Shown one piece after another: positions 33,769 to 44,795 of a DNA stretch of 53,755 bases. Each line of letters begins with the position of its first letter. Position 1 is the stretch's first letter. The translations under genes were made by a program, and so were the position numbers. The stretch comes from Firmicutes bacterium ADurb.Bin193 (lineage in GTDB: Bacteria; Bacillota; Clostridia; Monoglobales; Firm-18). The notes beneath the pieces were generated by a model. The model was not told the origin of the DNA. It saw nothing but the letters and a program-made list of their open reading frames with translations, and did not search any database. The DNA lies in contig MWCQ01000017.1 in assembly GCA_002070105.1 (NCBI GenBank), positions 1 to 53,755 on the forward strand. The letters are read 5' to 3'.

Positions 33769-35370
33769 ATGAAAAGAATGATTGGCATTTTAGTAGTATT
33801 AACATTTATGTTCTCCTTTGCCTTGCCGTACTTGCCCGCAAAAGCAGAGGGAGGTTATTGGAAGCTTGTCGCGACAAAATTTAACGAAGCTGAATCAATA
33901 AATGCCGACGATGCAAAGGAAGATGACAGGGTTTCGGCATACAGCTATGAAATTCATCCGGGTGGCGGAAATATGTCGACAACTTTTATGGGAGATACAA
34001 TTAAAGCGACCTTCGCATTCAGTGTTCCTTCGATATTGGTTTGCGGAGAGACTTTTCAAATGAAGTTCAGTGTTTCTGACGCCGGTTCCAATAATAAAGA
34101 TGGTGAATATAATAACACGCATGTCATGGGTGGTCATTTGGTGGTAAATTACGGTGGAGATTGGCGCCGTATAGATTATGGGGGCGCTGGTACCAATTGG
34201 GAGTCGTTTCGTGGAACACACGCTGAATCGACAAAGGATTTTACAACCCCGGGGAAAGCTGATGGTCTTTTAATTAGATTTGACATTATGTCTGCATGCT
34301 CACCTGGTGCATTGAAAATGGATTATATTTATCAATATGAAGAGGGTACCCCTCCTACTTCCTATGATTTTGCTCCATCAGGCGGCAAAGTCATTACAAA
34401 CACTGTCACTCCTCCAGCAAAACCTGACACATCAAAGTTGCAAGATGGAGGTTGCATTTTTTCTGATTTATCCGGTCAGGTTGAGGTGTGTAATCCTATC
34501 GGATATGATGAAAATGGAAAGGAAATTTATGATGACGAAGATTGGCATTTTGCAAAAATAGATGAAAAGCTGTATGCTGGAACAAAGATAAGAACAGGGA
34601 TTGATAGCGGAGTTATATTAAGTTTTGCTGATATTTCAACCTTTAATGTAAAACCGCAAACCACTGTTATTCTCTCAAATCCTGTGAATAAAGAAAGCAA
34701 GCTCAAACTTGCAGTAGGGAATATATGGGTAAATGTAAAAAAGATGGTGAAGGACGGTACTATGGACGTTGAGATGAGTCAAGCTTCTTTAGGGGTAAGG
34801 GGTACAACCTTTATCTTGGAGGAAACAGGCAATAGCTCGACCGTAAAGGTAATTGAAGGAACTGTCTATTTCAAAACAAAAGCGGGTAATACTGCGGAAA
34901 TCACAGCCGCAAATATGGCAACATCCGATTCAAACGGAACTATTCAAAGAGGTACTTTCGATATTAACCAAGAAGTAAACAAATGGGCAAAAACAGTCAT
35001 AGAGCTTCAGATTAACAATAAAAATATGAAGGTAAATGGCATACAAAAAGAAATAGATTCTGGAAGAGGTACTGCTGCAATGATTTATAATGACAGAACC
35101 CTGATTCCGATCAGAGCTGTGTTTGAAGCTATGGGCGGAACTGTAGGATATGATGACAAGGAACAAAAAATAACATTAAAGATAGCTGAAAAAACTTTGG
35201 AAATGTGGGTTAACAAAACAAGCCTCAAATTAAACGGCAGTACAAAAGCTATGGACGTAGCGCCTATGGTAGTTAATGACAGGACAATGGTGCCTGTACG
35301 GTTTGTTGCAGAAAACTTTGGTTATGAAGTACAATGGAAGGAAAATGAGCAAAAGATTATTATTCAATAA
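33769..35370 (+). CDS. Secreted FecR-domain protein with C-terminal stalk domain
   Basis: About 533 residues from ATG at 33769 (MKRMIGILVVL); AAAGGA precedes it. Signal peptide MKRMIGILVVLTFMFSFALP... ends near KAEGG. Residues about 60-200 may be a cohesin-like beta sandwich (FSVPSILVCGETFQMKFSVSD). A FecR-type domain follows (about 240-380: GTKIRTGIDSGVILSF, LGVRGTTFILEETG, VKVIEGTVYF). The last 120 residues are a copper-amine-oxidase-like stalk domain (MIYNDRTLIPIRAVFEAMGG, MVPVRFVAENFG), like the gene at 30-31.6 kb. It is an exported surface protein; a sensory or structural role is open. Confidence 0.85.
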   Translation: MKRMIGILVVLTFMFSFALPYLPAKAEGGYWKLVATKFNEAESINADDAKEDDRVSAYSYEIHPGGGNMSTTFMGDTIKATFAFSVPSILVCGETFQMKFSVSDAGSNNKDGEYNNTHVMGGHLVVNYGGDWRRIDYGGAGTNWESFRGTHAESTKDFTTPGKADGLLIRFDIMSACSPGALKMDYIYQYEEGTPPTSYDFAPSGGKVITNTVTPPAKPDTSKLQDGGCIFSDLSGQVEVCNPIGYDENGKEIYDDEDWHFAKIDEKLYAGTKIRTGIDSGVILSFADISTFNVKPQTTVILSNPVNKESKLKLAVGNIWVNVKKMVKDGTMDVEMSQASLGVRGTTFILEETGNSSTVKVIEGTVYFKTKAGNTAEITAANMATSDSNGTIQRGTFDINQEVNKWAKTVIELQINNKNMKVNGIQKEIDSGRGTAAMIYNDRTLIPIRAVFEAMGGTVGYDDKEQKITLKIAEKTLEMWVNKTSLKLNGSTKAMDVAPMVVNDRTMVPVRFVAENFGYEVQWKENEQKIIIQ

Positions 35371-35430
35371 ATGAGGATACACACCATTATCTTACACTTC
35401 AAATAGTATTATGAGGAAGAAGGAGATTTA

Positions 35431-37902
35431 ATGAAAAAAAGCTTCGCCATTTTTTCAGCATTTGCATTTTTCATGTGTTTTACAATTCTGTCAACCACTC
35501 AATCTTCATACGCATATGCGTATGAAGCGAATATCATTGTTGGAAATAGAGATAACAACAGCGTTGACTTCTTTGAAATCAATGCAAATGGTAATGTTAC
35601 TCCGGTAAAAACAATCAGGAGTTCCGGCTATTTTGATCGTCCTTTATCTGCTTACGCTTATAACAATGAATTGTATGTTCTTAACCATGGCGGACACTCA
35701 ATTGAGGTCTTTAACATTACAGACAGCGGTGACATAGCACCTAAGCGGCGCATTGCCGGAGCAAGCACAGGCATGGGCTATCCTTCGGGGTTTGTATTTG
35801 ACAACGGTGAAATTTATGTCACAAACTATAGCGGCAATATCACCGTATATAATGCATCCGATAGTGGAAATATTGCGCCTAAACGCACAATCCAATCAGG
35901 AAATGCGATGAGCGTTGTGGTTATCGGCGAGGAACTTTTTGTGACAAATTATGGCGGCGGGCAGGTTTTAGTTTATAATAAAGCGAGCGGAGTGCTTCTG
36001 CGGACGATATCGGGCGCAAATACCGGTTTTACCGGGTATGTAAACGGGCTCACATCAAGGGGAAACGAACTGTACGTTTCTGACTCCGCTAACAGAGCCA
36101 TAAAAGTTTTTTCTGCTGACGCAAGCGGTAATGCTGTGCCTAAAAGGGTCATTGCAGGAGAACAGACAAATTTAATCAATAACCGTGAAATCTGCATTTT
36201 TGGTGATGAGCTTTTTGTAATGAACCAGAATGGCACAAGCAGCACAGTCAATGTTTATAATATAAGCGATGAGGGCAATGCTGCGCCAAAAAGAATAATT
36301 GCAGGTTCCAATACAACATTTAAAGGCGGAGTAGGACCTCAAGGGATTACGGTGGCATTATTATGGCATACCCCCATTATCCCGGGAATAACGACGAAAT
36401 TAATAGATTATTTCCCAAAAACAAATCAGGGCGAAAATGGAATATACCTGCAATCGAGAGATGAAAATGGTATCTATTATGATTTAAGCTGTTTTTCAGA
36501 TTATACTTTTAAAACTCCTAACGCTCCGAACAAATATAATATACCTATAATTAAAGTCATGGACTTCACAAACGGAATAATAGAAGCAGACCCCTCCGCT
36601 TATAACCAATGTGGGGCGGAAAAGGATGCCGTGATAAAAACGGTGCTGAGCGGCAATTATGGTACAATAAGGGTAACAGGCGAAACCTATGTTGACAAAG
36701 GCAGTGTAAGGTTTTACATTTATTTAGGAGAAGCGGGCTATAATGCGCCGTTATGGCAGACGGAAAATTCCGGAACGTTTGACCTAACAATTCAGTATTC
36801 GGATGGTGACAGCCTGTATTTTGCTGTGGACGCTGGTCCGGATGATGTCAGTGATTGGCCAAGATGGAAGAACATCGCCTTTGAAACAAACGCTCCGTCC
36901 GTTCAGTCTGCAGGAAATGCTGCGTCTTTTTCACAGGTTAATAGTTCCTATATCAGTGTGCCTGACAGCGACAGTCTTGATTTAACAAGCGCGCTAACAA
37001 TAGAGGCTTGGATTAAGCCTGATGGCGGTGGAGAATGGGCTTTAATCTGCGGAAAACAATATAGCTGGAATGATACCAATCCATGGTATGCTTATCGTTT
37101 TTGTGCGGCGAGCGCTGATTCCAGCGAGCAAGGCTTTCCCAGAAAGATAATGTTTAATATTTCAACTGAATACTCAAACGAAGTGGGCGTGACCTCCGAC
37201 ACTGTGGTTCAGAACAACATATGGACGCATGTGGCAGGAGTGTATGATGGTTCCAGTATGAAAATATATATTAATGGTATTTTAGAAAAGATTGTTCCGC
37301 AGACGGGAAATATATCAGTAACTGCTTTGCCTTTATATATGGGCAAAGCGCCGTGGACACCTTATAATAATTATAACGGTCAGATTGATGAGATGCGTAT
37401 TTGGAATGTTGCAAGAACAGCAGATGAGATATATACAAATATGCACAAACGATTAACAGGTAACGAAATCGGACTGGTTGGATATTGGCCGTTTGATGAG
37501 ATGGAAGGCAGCGTAACAGCAGATTTGTCGGGCAATAACAACGATGGAACGCTGAATAATGAAGCATTTTTTGCTCAATCTGACGCATCTATAGGCACTA
37601 ATGATTCTAACATCGATTATCATTGGAAAATAGATAATATTACTTATTCAGGCAATGTGGTTGAGGTTTGTGTCAGTTCGCTTGCAGAAGCAGTACAAAG
37701 TTATCCTAATATTATTATGGGAATATATAACGAAAACGGAAAACTGATTAAAATTATGAGGCAAACAATAGAGCAAAATATAACGGATTATACTTTTGAT
37801 ATATTAGGAGTTTCGGAAATAAAAAGAATTAAAGTATTCATCTGGGAAGATTTAAACAGTTTAAAGCCTGAATCAAAAAGTTGTGATATTATATATGAGT
37901 GA
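35431..37902 (+). CDS. Large secreted beta-propeller plus LamG protein
   Basis: 823 residues with a signal peptide (MKKSFAIFSAFAFFMCF...YAYAYE). Residues about 30-310 form a beta-propeller from four to six similar blades, each with a VYNxSDxGNxAPKRxIxG core (for example VFNITDSGDIAPKRRIAG and VYNISDEGNAAPKRIIAG). A beta region follows (about 320-490). Residues about 500-680 are a LamG/concanavalin-like domain (SLDLTSALTIEAWIKPDG, WTHVAGVYDGSSMKIYING, NGQIDEMRIWNVARTADEI). The C terminus is another beta domain. This is probably an extracellular carbohydrate- or protein-binding protein. It is the last gene before two terminators. Confidence 0.88.
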   Translation: MKKSFAIFSAFAFFMCFTILSTTQSSYAYAYEANIIVGNRDNNSVDFFEINANGNVTPVKTIRSSGYFDRPLSAYAYNNELYVLNHGGHSIEVFNITDSGDIAPKRRIAGASTGMGYPSGFVFDNGEIYVTNYSGNITVYNASDSGNIAPKRTIQSGNAMSVVVIGEELFVTNYGGGQVLVYNKASGVLLRTISGANTGFTGYVNGLTSRGNELYVSDSANRAIKVFSADASGNAVPKRVIAGEQTNLINNREICIFGDELFVMNQNGTSSTVNVYNISDEGNAAPKRIIAGSNTTFKGGVGPQGITVALLWHTPIIPGITTKLIDYFPKTNQGENGIYLQSRDENGIYYDLSCFSDYTFKTPNAPNKYNIPIIKVMDFTNGIIEADPSAYNQCGAEKDAVIKTVLSGNYGTIRVTGETYVDKGSVRFYIYLGEAGYNAPLWQTENSGTFDLTIQYSDGDSLYFAVDAGPDDVSDWPRWKNIAFETNAPSVQSAGNAASFSQVNSSYISVPDSDSLDLTSALTIEAWIKPDGGGEWALICGKQYSWNDTNPWYAYRFCAASADSSEQGFPRKIMFNISTEYSNEVGVTSDTVVQNNIWTHVAGVYDGSSMKIYINGILEKIVPQTGNISVTALPLYMGKAPWTPYNNYNGQIDEMRIWNVARTADEIYTNMHKRLTGNEIGLVGYWPFDEMEGSVTADLSGNNNDGTLNNEAFFAQSDASIGTNDSNIDYHWKIDNITYSGNVVEVCVSSLAEAVQSYPNIIMGIYNENGKLIKIMRQTIEQNITDYTFDILGVSEIKRIKVFIWEDLNSLKPESKSCDIIYE

Positions 37903-38033
37903 GATTTAATTATATCTGCTAAAAATATTACCGCTAAATTGTATTAAAAAGTCAGAATAATATGCGAAAAAGTTACACCCCCCTTGAATTACGCCGAATT
38001 GTATCAAAAGTAGGGTGATGATACAAATAAGTA

Positions 38034-38072
38034 CTCCAACTTTGATACAATTTTTTCAAAGTTGGAGTTTTT
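38034..38072 (+). terminator. Rho-independent terminator 1 after the propeller gene
   Basis: CTCCAACTTTGA pairs perfectly with TCAAAGTTGGAG (12 bp stem, 10-base loop), followed by TTTTT. It ends plus-strand transcription of the envelope region. Confidence 0.8.
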
Positions 38073-38134
38073 ACATTATGCCTTGAAAACCGCTTGAAAT
38101 AAGGTTTTTCAGGACTTCGGCAAAAATGAACCAA

Positions 38135-38175
38135 CCCCGGAATTGAGAAATACACCTCTCAATTTCGGGGTTTTG
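38135..38175 (+). terminator. Rho-independent terminator 2
   Basis: CCCCGGAATTGAGA pairs with TCTCAATTTCGGGG (one wobble), then TTTTGT. It is a second stop about 60 bases after the first, reinforcing the boundary to the defence region. Confidence 0.75.
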
Positions 38176-38304
38176 TATTAAATCTGCACATAACTTCAAA
38201 AGCTATCGTTTGGCTTTTGGGGTAATCGTTTGATTTTAGGGGCTATCGTTGGATTTTTGATTTTCACAAATTGATGTTGTATAATCTTATATAAGGCTCT
38301 TTGA

Positions 38305-38811
38305 CAAACCTTAGCAGGTTTTATTATAGAGCCAAAAGGCTTAAGTGACCGACAAATAGCAGATTTATTCGGAGTATCTAAAAGTAAAGTCACTTATAGA
38401 AGAAAGAAATTCGGAATTTCAAACTGGAAAAAAGTATATCAAAAATATGTTGAAGAACATAGTGAATTGTTTAAAGAGTTAAATTCAAGTTCTAAAGAAC
38501 GGCTGTTAAAGAGAGATAACATTGATGTCATATCAAAAGCAATTGCCCATTACATATTCAGAAACGGGCCGATAGAAGATATGCACGCCGGCGGTCAGCT
38601 CTCAGAAAATGATATGAAAACATTAAATAAATATATGGTAAATAGAATAGCTGGCCTACTAACGACAATAGCAGATAATAACTGGTTGAATTTGGAGCTA
38701 TTACTATCTTACTATGGCTTATTTGGAACCGAATGGGATAAAGCGGAGCCTGATACATACGAAATAGATTTTGTGTTAAAAACATATTTAAAATACGGAA
38801 ATCTTTGGTGA
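38305..38811 (+). pseudogene. Truncated HTH-type gene without a start codon
   Basis: An open frame of about 168 codons runs from the stop at 38302 to 38811. It begins with a helix-turn-helix pattern (GLSDRQIADLFGVSKSKVTYRRKK, split here as LSDRQIADLFGV and SKSKVTYRRK) followed by a helical region (VISKAIAHYIFRNGPIEDMHAG). The first usable start (TTG at 38467) is inside, after the HTH. The 5' end thus seems lost, unless translation uses a rare codon such as ATT at 38323. Small DNA-binding proteins of this kind occur in Firmicute mobile elements. It is probably a remnant. Confidence 0.5.
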
Positions 38812-38876
38812 ATCTCCTGGTTTGTGCAATGACCCGTGTTTATGATTGCCACTTGGAGTATTGTTGAATTTTTCCC

Positions 38877-38920
38877 TGACAATTATGCTTTCGTAAATTA
38901 TAATTTAAGCATAAATGTCA
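38877..38920. repeat. Inverted repeat, copy 1, upstream of broken abiEi-like gene
   Basis: TGACAATTATGCTT, 16 bases, AAGCATAAATGTCA: 14-base arms with one mismatch. It directly precedes the AAAGGAGTG ribosome site of the abiEi-like gene. AbiEi-type antitoxins repress their own promoter by binding inverted repeats in this position. Confidence 0.7.
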
Positions 38921-38936
38921 AAAGGAGTGAGATCCG

Positions 38937-39315
38937 TTGACTGGAACGGAGAAACTTGAAGCTTTGATTAAAAGTAGCCATGGTGTAATTACTGCTAAGC
39001 TTGCAGAGTGTATTTGTCAGGCAGGGTAAGCTTGAACGGATTGTGCACGGCATTTATATTACACCAGAGGTATGGGAAGATAAAATGCTAATCTTACAAC
39101 TACGCAAAAGAAAAATGGTATACTCTCATGAAACTGCTTTATTTTTAAATGATTTAACTGATAGAGATCCAGTTTCTTATTGCGTGACGGTACCAACAGG
39201 TTATTATTTATCGTATGTTCTGATATCATTTCCAAAGGATGTCTGCTTTGTACAGATTCCAAGTTCAAATAATTCTTTTTTTTATAGTGTGCACAATCAG
39301 TCCATCCTGTTTTAA
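38937..39315 (+). pseudogene. AbiEi-like antitoxin gene, broken
   Basis: It begins at TTG 38937 after AAAGGAGTG: LTGTEKLEALIKSSHGVITAK, then a stop at 39027-39029. In the next frame the protein goes on: RQGKLERIVHGIYITPEVWEDK, VYSHETALFLNDLTDRDP, SYCVTVPTGY, the hallmark of AbiEi/type IV antitoxins. About 20 bases encoding the end of the winged helix are missing between ITAKLA and LVRQGK, which causes the frame change. After TVPTGY the similarity fades and the frame ends early. No abiEii toxin gene follows. A decayed type IV toxin-antitoxin or abortive-infection locus is the best reading. Confidence 0.75.
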
Positions 39316-39336
39316 CTTGCTGGTATCCACCCCTTT

Positions 39337-39380
39337 TGACATTTATGCTTAAATTGTAGTTTGTAAAAGCATAAATGTCA
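39337..39380. repeat. Inverted repeat, copy 2, downstream of abiEi-like gene
   Basis: TGACATTTATGCTT, 16 bases, AAGCATAAATGTCA: perfect 14-base arms with the same spacing as copy 1. Similarity continues outside the left arm (CACCCCTTTT here, reverse complement of AAAAGGAGTG at copy 1), so part of the region is duplicated in inverted orientation around the pseudogene. It may drive or regulate the DUF1413 gene at 39451. Confidence 0.75.
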
Positions 39381-39450
39381 ACAAAGAATGAAAAAACACT
39401 CCAAGTATTAACAATATTGTTGTTATTGTGGTATATAAAGAGGTGAATAT

Positions 39451-39690
39451 ATGTTTGATGTGAATGAATTATTGGAAATAGCAATAAAAGAAACAGAAAA
39501 CATTAATGAAGGTGAGGTATTTCTTGTTAAAGATCTATTCAAAGGCTATATTTGGAACAGAATACTAAGAAAAGATCGACTCCTTCTTGGGACATTGTTT
39601 TTAAATCAAATAAATAAAATGAATGGTAATATACTTGCGATTGAAAAAACTTCTTCCAATCAACAAAGATATAAAAAGAAAAGTAAGTAA
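39451..39690 (+). CDS. DUF1413 family protein
   Basis: 79 residues with ribosome site AGAGGTGA. The pattern NEGEVFLVKDLFKGYIWNRI, then RKDRLLLGTLFLNQINK and TSSNQQRYKKKS, is that of DUF1413, small basic proteins with a winged-helix-like appearance found in Firmicute mobile elements and defence regions. Function not established. It is about 70 bases downstream of inverted repeat copy 2 and about 100 bases before the giant helicase gene. Confidence 0.75.
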   Translation: MFDVNELLEIAIKETENINEGEVFLVKDLFKGYIWNRILRKDRLLLGTLFLNQINKMNGNILAIEKTSSNQQRYKKKSK

Positions 39691-39786
39691 TTATATTCAC
39701 TTGATTTAACTTTGGGTACATGGGATAGCCTTGGATTTTCTAATATAAAGCATAAAACGAAAAGGTAAAGTTGGAGGTAATTCACG

Positions 39787-42700
39787 TTGAATGTAGATTA
39801 CAAAATAGAAAAGTGGAAAAATAAACTGCTTGATTTAGGAAAAAGAAACAGACTTATTAACTATCGTGATACAAAACGCTCAAACTTACGCATAATAAAT
39901 CCCGATATATTCACTTTATGGGAAAGCTTTGTTGTAAACGAAGAACCTATAATATTTCCATATATCGAAGATGATATTGAAGATGATGAACAATTTGATC
40001 ATTTTGCTGGAAGTTTGAAAAACGGTGTAAGTACTAATCAATCTCCAAAGGAGCAACAGAAAACTCTTCGTAACATTCGCGAAAAGGCAAAGACTGTATT
40101 AGAAGAACAGGGCGTGAATGTATTATATCTTGCGTTTGGCTTCTTAAAATGGTTTGAAAGCGACCATTCGAGTCAGCCATTACTGTCCCCTCTTATCCTT
40201 GTGCCAGTTTCTATAACATGGGAATCTATAATCTCTCCGTTTGTTTTAAGCCTTTACGAAGATGAGATTCTATTAAATCCTACACTATCTTATAAATTAG
40301 AACAAGATTTTGGCATAAAACTACCTGTATTTAATTCAGATAATAACCTTCAATCATTTTTTAATGAATTACAAGATACAATCAAAGGAAATGAATGGGA
40401 CGTTATAATGGAAACAGGCCTAAGTTTATTTTCATTCCTTAAAATAAATATGTATAATGACTTGGAAAAGCATAAAGATATAATTTGTCAAAATCCAATT
40501 GTAAGAGCTCTTTGTGGGGACTCGTCAGCCTTAAGTTTTGATTTTCTAAAAGAAATTAATGAATACGATCATGATAAATTATCAAAACCAACAGATTCTT
40601 TTCTTGTTGTTGATGCTGATTCAAGTCAGCAAGATGCCATATTATGCGCAAAAAAAGGCGTTAGTTTTGTATTACAAGGCCCCCTGGAACAGGTAAAAGC
40701 CAAACTATTACCAATATTATTGCAGAATGCATTGCAAATGGGAAGAAAGTTTTATTTGTATCCGAGAAAATGGCTGCGCTTGAAGTTGTTCATAAGCGGT
40801 TAGTTGAAGCTGGACTGGGCAATTTCTGTCTTACGCTACATAGTTATAAAGCAAATAAAAAAGATATTCTTGAGCAGCTAAGAGTTTCTTTAAATTTATC
40901 CCAAAAAAAAGCTGAGTTGAGTGATGAGGCATATCAAAAGCTCAGTAGGTTGAAAACAATTCGTGATGAGTTAAATGATTATGCGAAAGAAATATATTCA
41001 AAGGTAGCTCCCTTAAATAAGTCAATATATGAAGTGAATGGTTATTTGGCAAATCTGCAGGAGTATAAAGATGTAATATTCCACATTAATGATGTAGCAA
41101 ACACCACACCCGAACAATTTGATGAATATATTATTTTGCTTCGGAATTTTTCTAATACAATTGGTAAAATGACTGATAGTTATAAAAGCAATCCATGGTA
41201 TGGTTCAAATGTGCCGAATGTCACCTTTGAACTTAGGCATGATATTAATGCAAATTTAAAAATATTGATTCCTCAAGTTTTGGATTTGGCAAAAGTATTT
41301 AATTCAATTGTCGAGACGACTCATTTAAACATTGAATTATCCTATAATGGCATTAAAGATGCTATTGAGATACTAAAATGTGCTTCCGCTTCGCCTATTG
41401 TACCTTCGTCATGGATTATCGAAGGAAGTCTTGATCCAATATACGAGGAGCTCAATAACTCGGAGCAGACGATGAAAGTATTTTCAAATGCTGTTTCGGA
41501 GCTTTCATCATATTATTCAGACATACAAGAATTAGATTGTCATTGGAGTTTTAATTCATGCTCGGAAATAACGACAATATATGATGCTCATACACATTTA
41601 GGCTACATCAATCAAATTATAGAAACTGACAGTTGTTATTCCAAGTGGGATAAAATAGATGACATAAATGCAGTTAAAACTATATATGAGCAATTCAAAG
41701 CCAAAGTTACTGAATATACTGCATGCCGTACAAAAATATTATCGAGATACGAAAAGGAAATATTGACAATTGACCATGCAAGTATGCTTTCTCGATTTAA
41801 AGCAGATTATACCTCTATTTTAAAGTTCTTTAATCATCAATATAGAATTGATAAAAAATTAATTAAAACGTTAAGTATAGAGGTAAGAAAAAGGATTGAT
41901 GATTTATCGATTATTAATCTCTTAATAGAACTGCGCCGTCTTTCCGAACTTGAACAGTGGCTCAAGGAAAATGAGAATTCGTTAATAGAATTTTTTGGCG
42001 AGCGATACAAAGGTTTTAATACTGATTTTAATGATATTCAAATAGCAATTAGCATTTTTGACAAAATCAGACTTTGCAGAATTAAGCTTAAAGACATTAC
42101 AAGTATCTTGGAACAAATTGATTCATCGGAAAGCAGACTAAAAAAATTGTTTGACCATCTATATAAAGGAGTACAGACAGATTGGGAATATATTCGAAAT
42201 GCTTTAGTTTGGGCTAGAGAATTTAGAGAGATAGTTAGAAGGCATAAGATCAATCAGACTTTTATTGAAAGTGTTTGTACGGATCAGCAAATAGTACTTT
42301 CGTGCTCCGAGTTTGAAAACCGTTTGTGTGAAAAGTACAATGCAATTCAACAGCGCTTTGAATGGTATGTGAAACTTTTTGATGATGACCAGCAATTCAA
42401 ATTTGTAAATCTGTTAGATTTAGTAGAAAGAATAAAACGTTGTTTAAACGGTCATGCTCTGCTTGAGGAATGGATTGATTACAGATCTGCAAGAGAAAGT
42501 TGTGCAAAGATTGGACTTGAAGACTACATTAACCAGATTGAATCGATAAATATAGATAAGGATGAAATCGAACCAATCTTTAAAAAACGGTTTTACAGAT
42601 TATGGCTTGATGCCATATTGCCACAATATCCTGCAGTCATGAATTTTAGACGCAAAACACATGAAAACATGATTAATGAATTTGCCAAACTTGATAAGCT

Positions 42701-44795
42701 TCAATTCGAAATAGGAAAAGCTCGCATACAACAACTTCTAATTAATAATCTTCCTTCACTTGATCGTTTCACAAGTGGTTCCGATGAACTAAGCATATTA
42801 AAGCGAGAAATTAGGAAACAAAGGAAGATTATGCCTATCCGTAAATTATTCAAGGAGATACCCAATTTACTGCTCACATTGAAACCATGCCTTATGATGT
42901 CACCTCTTTCTGTGAGTGTGTTTTTAGAAGCGGAAAGCTATTCTTTTGACACTATTATATTTGACGAAGCTTCACAAATATGTACTGAAAATGCAATAGG
43001 TGCAATTGCACGCGGCAAACAAGTTATTATTGCAGGCGATAGTAAACAATTGCCACCAACGAACTTTTTTGCTTCTACAACATCAGATACAGATTTTGAT
43101 GTTGAAGATGATAATAATTATGATGATGCCGATGCTTATGAATCTTTATTAGATGAAGCAATGTTATTACCGGAGCGCACACTTTTATGGCATTATAGAA
43201 GCAGGCATGAACACCTTATAGCGTTCTCAAATGCTAAGATATATCACAATAATTTGATTACTTTTCCTTCGTGCATTGAAAAAATACCGGATATTGGCGT
43301 TGAGTATGTTTACGTCAAAGATGGTTATTATGATCGCGGTGGGAAAAAAGGCAATCCCATTGAAGCAAGGCGTGTGGCTCAACTTGTTTTTGAGCATTTC
43401 CGCAAAAATCCTAACCGCTCTTTAGGAGTTATAGCCTTCGGTGAGGTGCAGCAACAAGCTATTGATGCTGCTGTTCGTCATATGCGTATGAAAAATCAAA
43501 GTTTTGAACCATTTTTTAGAGAAGACAAGGAAGAACCATTTTTTATAAAAAGTCTAGAAAATGTTCAAGGCGATGAAAGAGATACTATAATATTTAGTAT
43601 AGGCTATGCAAAGGATTTAAGAGGAAAGATGAGTATGCATTTTGGACCATTAAGCAAAGTGGGAGGCGAACGCAGGTTAAATGTTGCAATCACTCGCGCA
43701 AAATATAATGTAAAATTAGTCGGATCAGTTATGCCTACTGATCTTGTCACTGAAAGAATTAGTGCAGAAGGGCCTAAACTTCTTCGTTCATACATTGATT
43801 TTGCTATAAATGGTCCATCATCAATATTAAGCGAGGCAACGGAGAACGATTTAGCGCAGCATGATTCTCCATTTGAAGCTGCAGTTTATAATTTCTTGGA
43901 TCGTAAAGGTTATAAACTAGGAACTCGGGTGGGCTGTTCTGGTTATAGGATTGATATAGCCGTAAAACATCCATCTCTGGATGGTCGATATGTATTGGGT
44001 ATTGAATGTGATGGTGCTTCTTACCATGCTTCTCGAACAGCTCGCGAAAGAGACAGACTGCGTCAGGAAGTTTTGGAAAATATGGGATGGCGTATATATC
44101 GCATATGGTCAACTGACTGGATAAAAGATCCTATTTCTGAGGGCGAAAAGCTTATTCAAGCAGTTGAGGAAGCAATAAATGAGTACTCGGAGACTCTGTC
44201 TGTCGATTCCGTTTCGGAGGAAAATGTGGCTTCAGGAAATCTTCTTATTATTGATACAAAAGATAAACTAGACAATCCGTATGGATTTATAAAATATGAG
44301 CCTGTGAACTTTGATAATCTGCCGAAAAAAGATGGTTTTTTGGATGTCTGTGATTGTATTATGGCCATCGTTGAAAATGATTTCCCTATCCATTATGAAT
44401 TGCTTTGCCAAAAGATTGCCCCCTTATATGGTAATCAAAAGGCAACTGTAGCAATTAGGAGAGAAGTAGATTATGGGTTAAGAAAACTGAAAGGAAATAT
44501 CATAAGAAAGGGTGAATTTTTATATCCTTGTAGTAATTATCAAATTATTGTTAAGACTCCGAATACTCGTAAAATTGAACATATTAGTACGGAAGAGCTT
44601 GCTCAGGCAATGCTAATTATTGCAAGTAAATGTGTTGGTAGTACGGCAGACTACTTAATTGTAGAAACGGCCAGAGCATATGGCTTTTTCCGTACGGGAG
44701 AAAAAATTCGGAACGCCATGCAGGAGGCATTATCTATACTTATTAGTGATGGTAGGGTGATTGAGAAAGAAGGCAAAATCATTATTAACAGCTAG
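39787..44795 (+). pseudogene. Giant DUF4011/DUF3320 SF1 helicase-nuclease, frameshifted in Walker A
   Basis: One gene of about 1,670 codons read in two frames: 39787-40803 (TTG start after TTGGAGGT) and on to 44795. It opens with DUF4011 (WKNKLLDLGKRNRLINYRD). At 40680-40684 only five C residues occur; one more would give QGPPGTGKSQTITNII, the Walker A motif, and join both frames. The 3' part has the Walker B TIIFDEASQICTENA, GDSKQLPPTNFF, QGDERDTIIFSIG and RRLNVAITRAK motifs of UPF1-like SF1 helicases. Then come an MTES_1575/Vsr-type endonuclease domain (GIECDGASYHASRTARERDR, WRIYRIWSTDW) and DUF3320 at the end. Such proteins occur in defence islands. Either a true mutation, a homopolymer error or slippage explains the break. 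Confidence 0.88.

Larger units (their letters stand above)
37903..38304. other. Intergenic region with two terminators
   Basis: No convincing gene. Two intrinsic terminators (38034-38072, 38135-38175) close the envelope region. The short direct phrase 'ctatcgttt' or 'taatcgtttg' recurs three times around 38206-38250, a small degenerate repeat. GC content is low. Confidence 0.6.

Noticed and set aside
38937-39484. Minus-strand frame of 141 codons over the abiEi region
   Set aside because: It runs through inverted repeat copy 2 and mirrors the abiEi pseudogene; no family signal.
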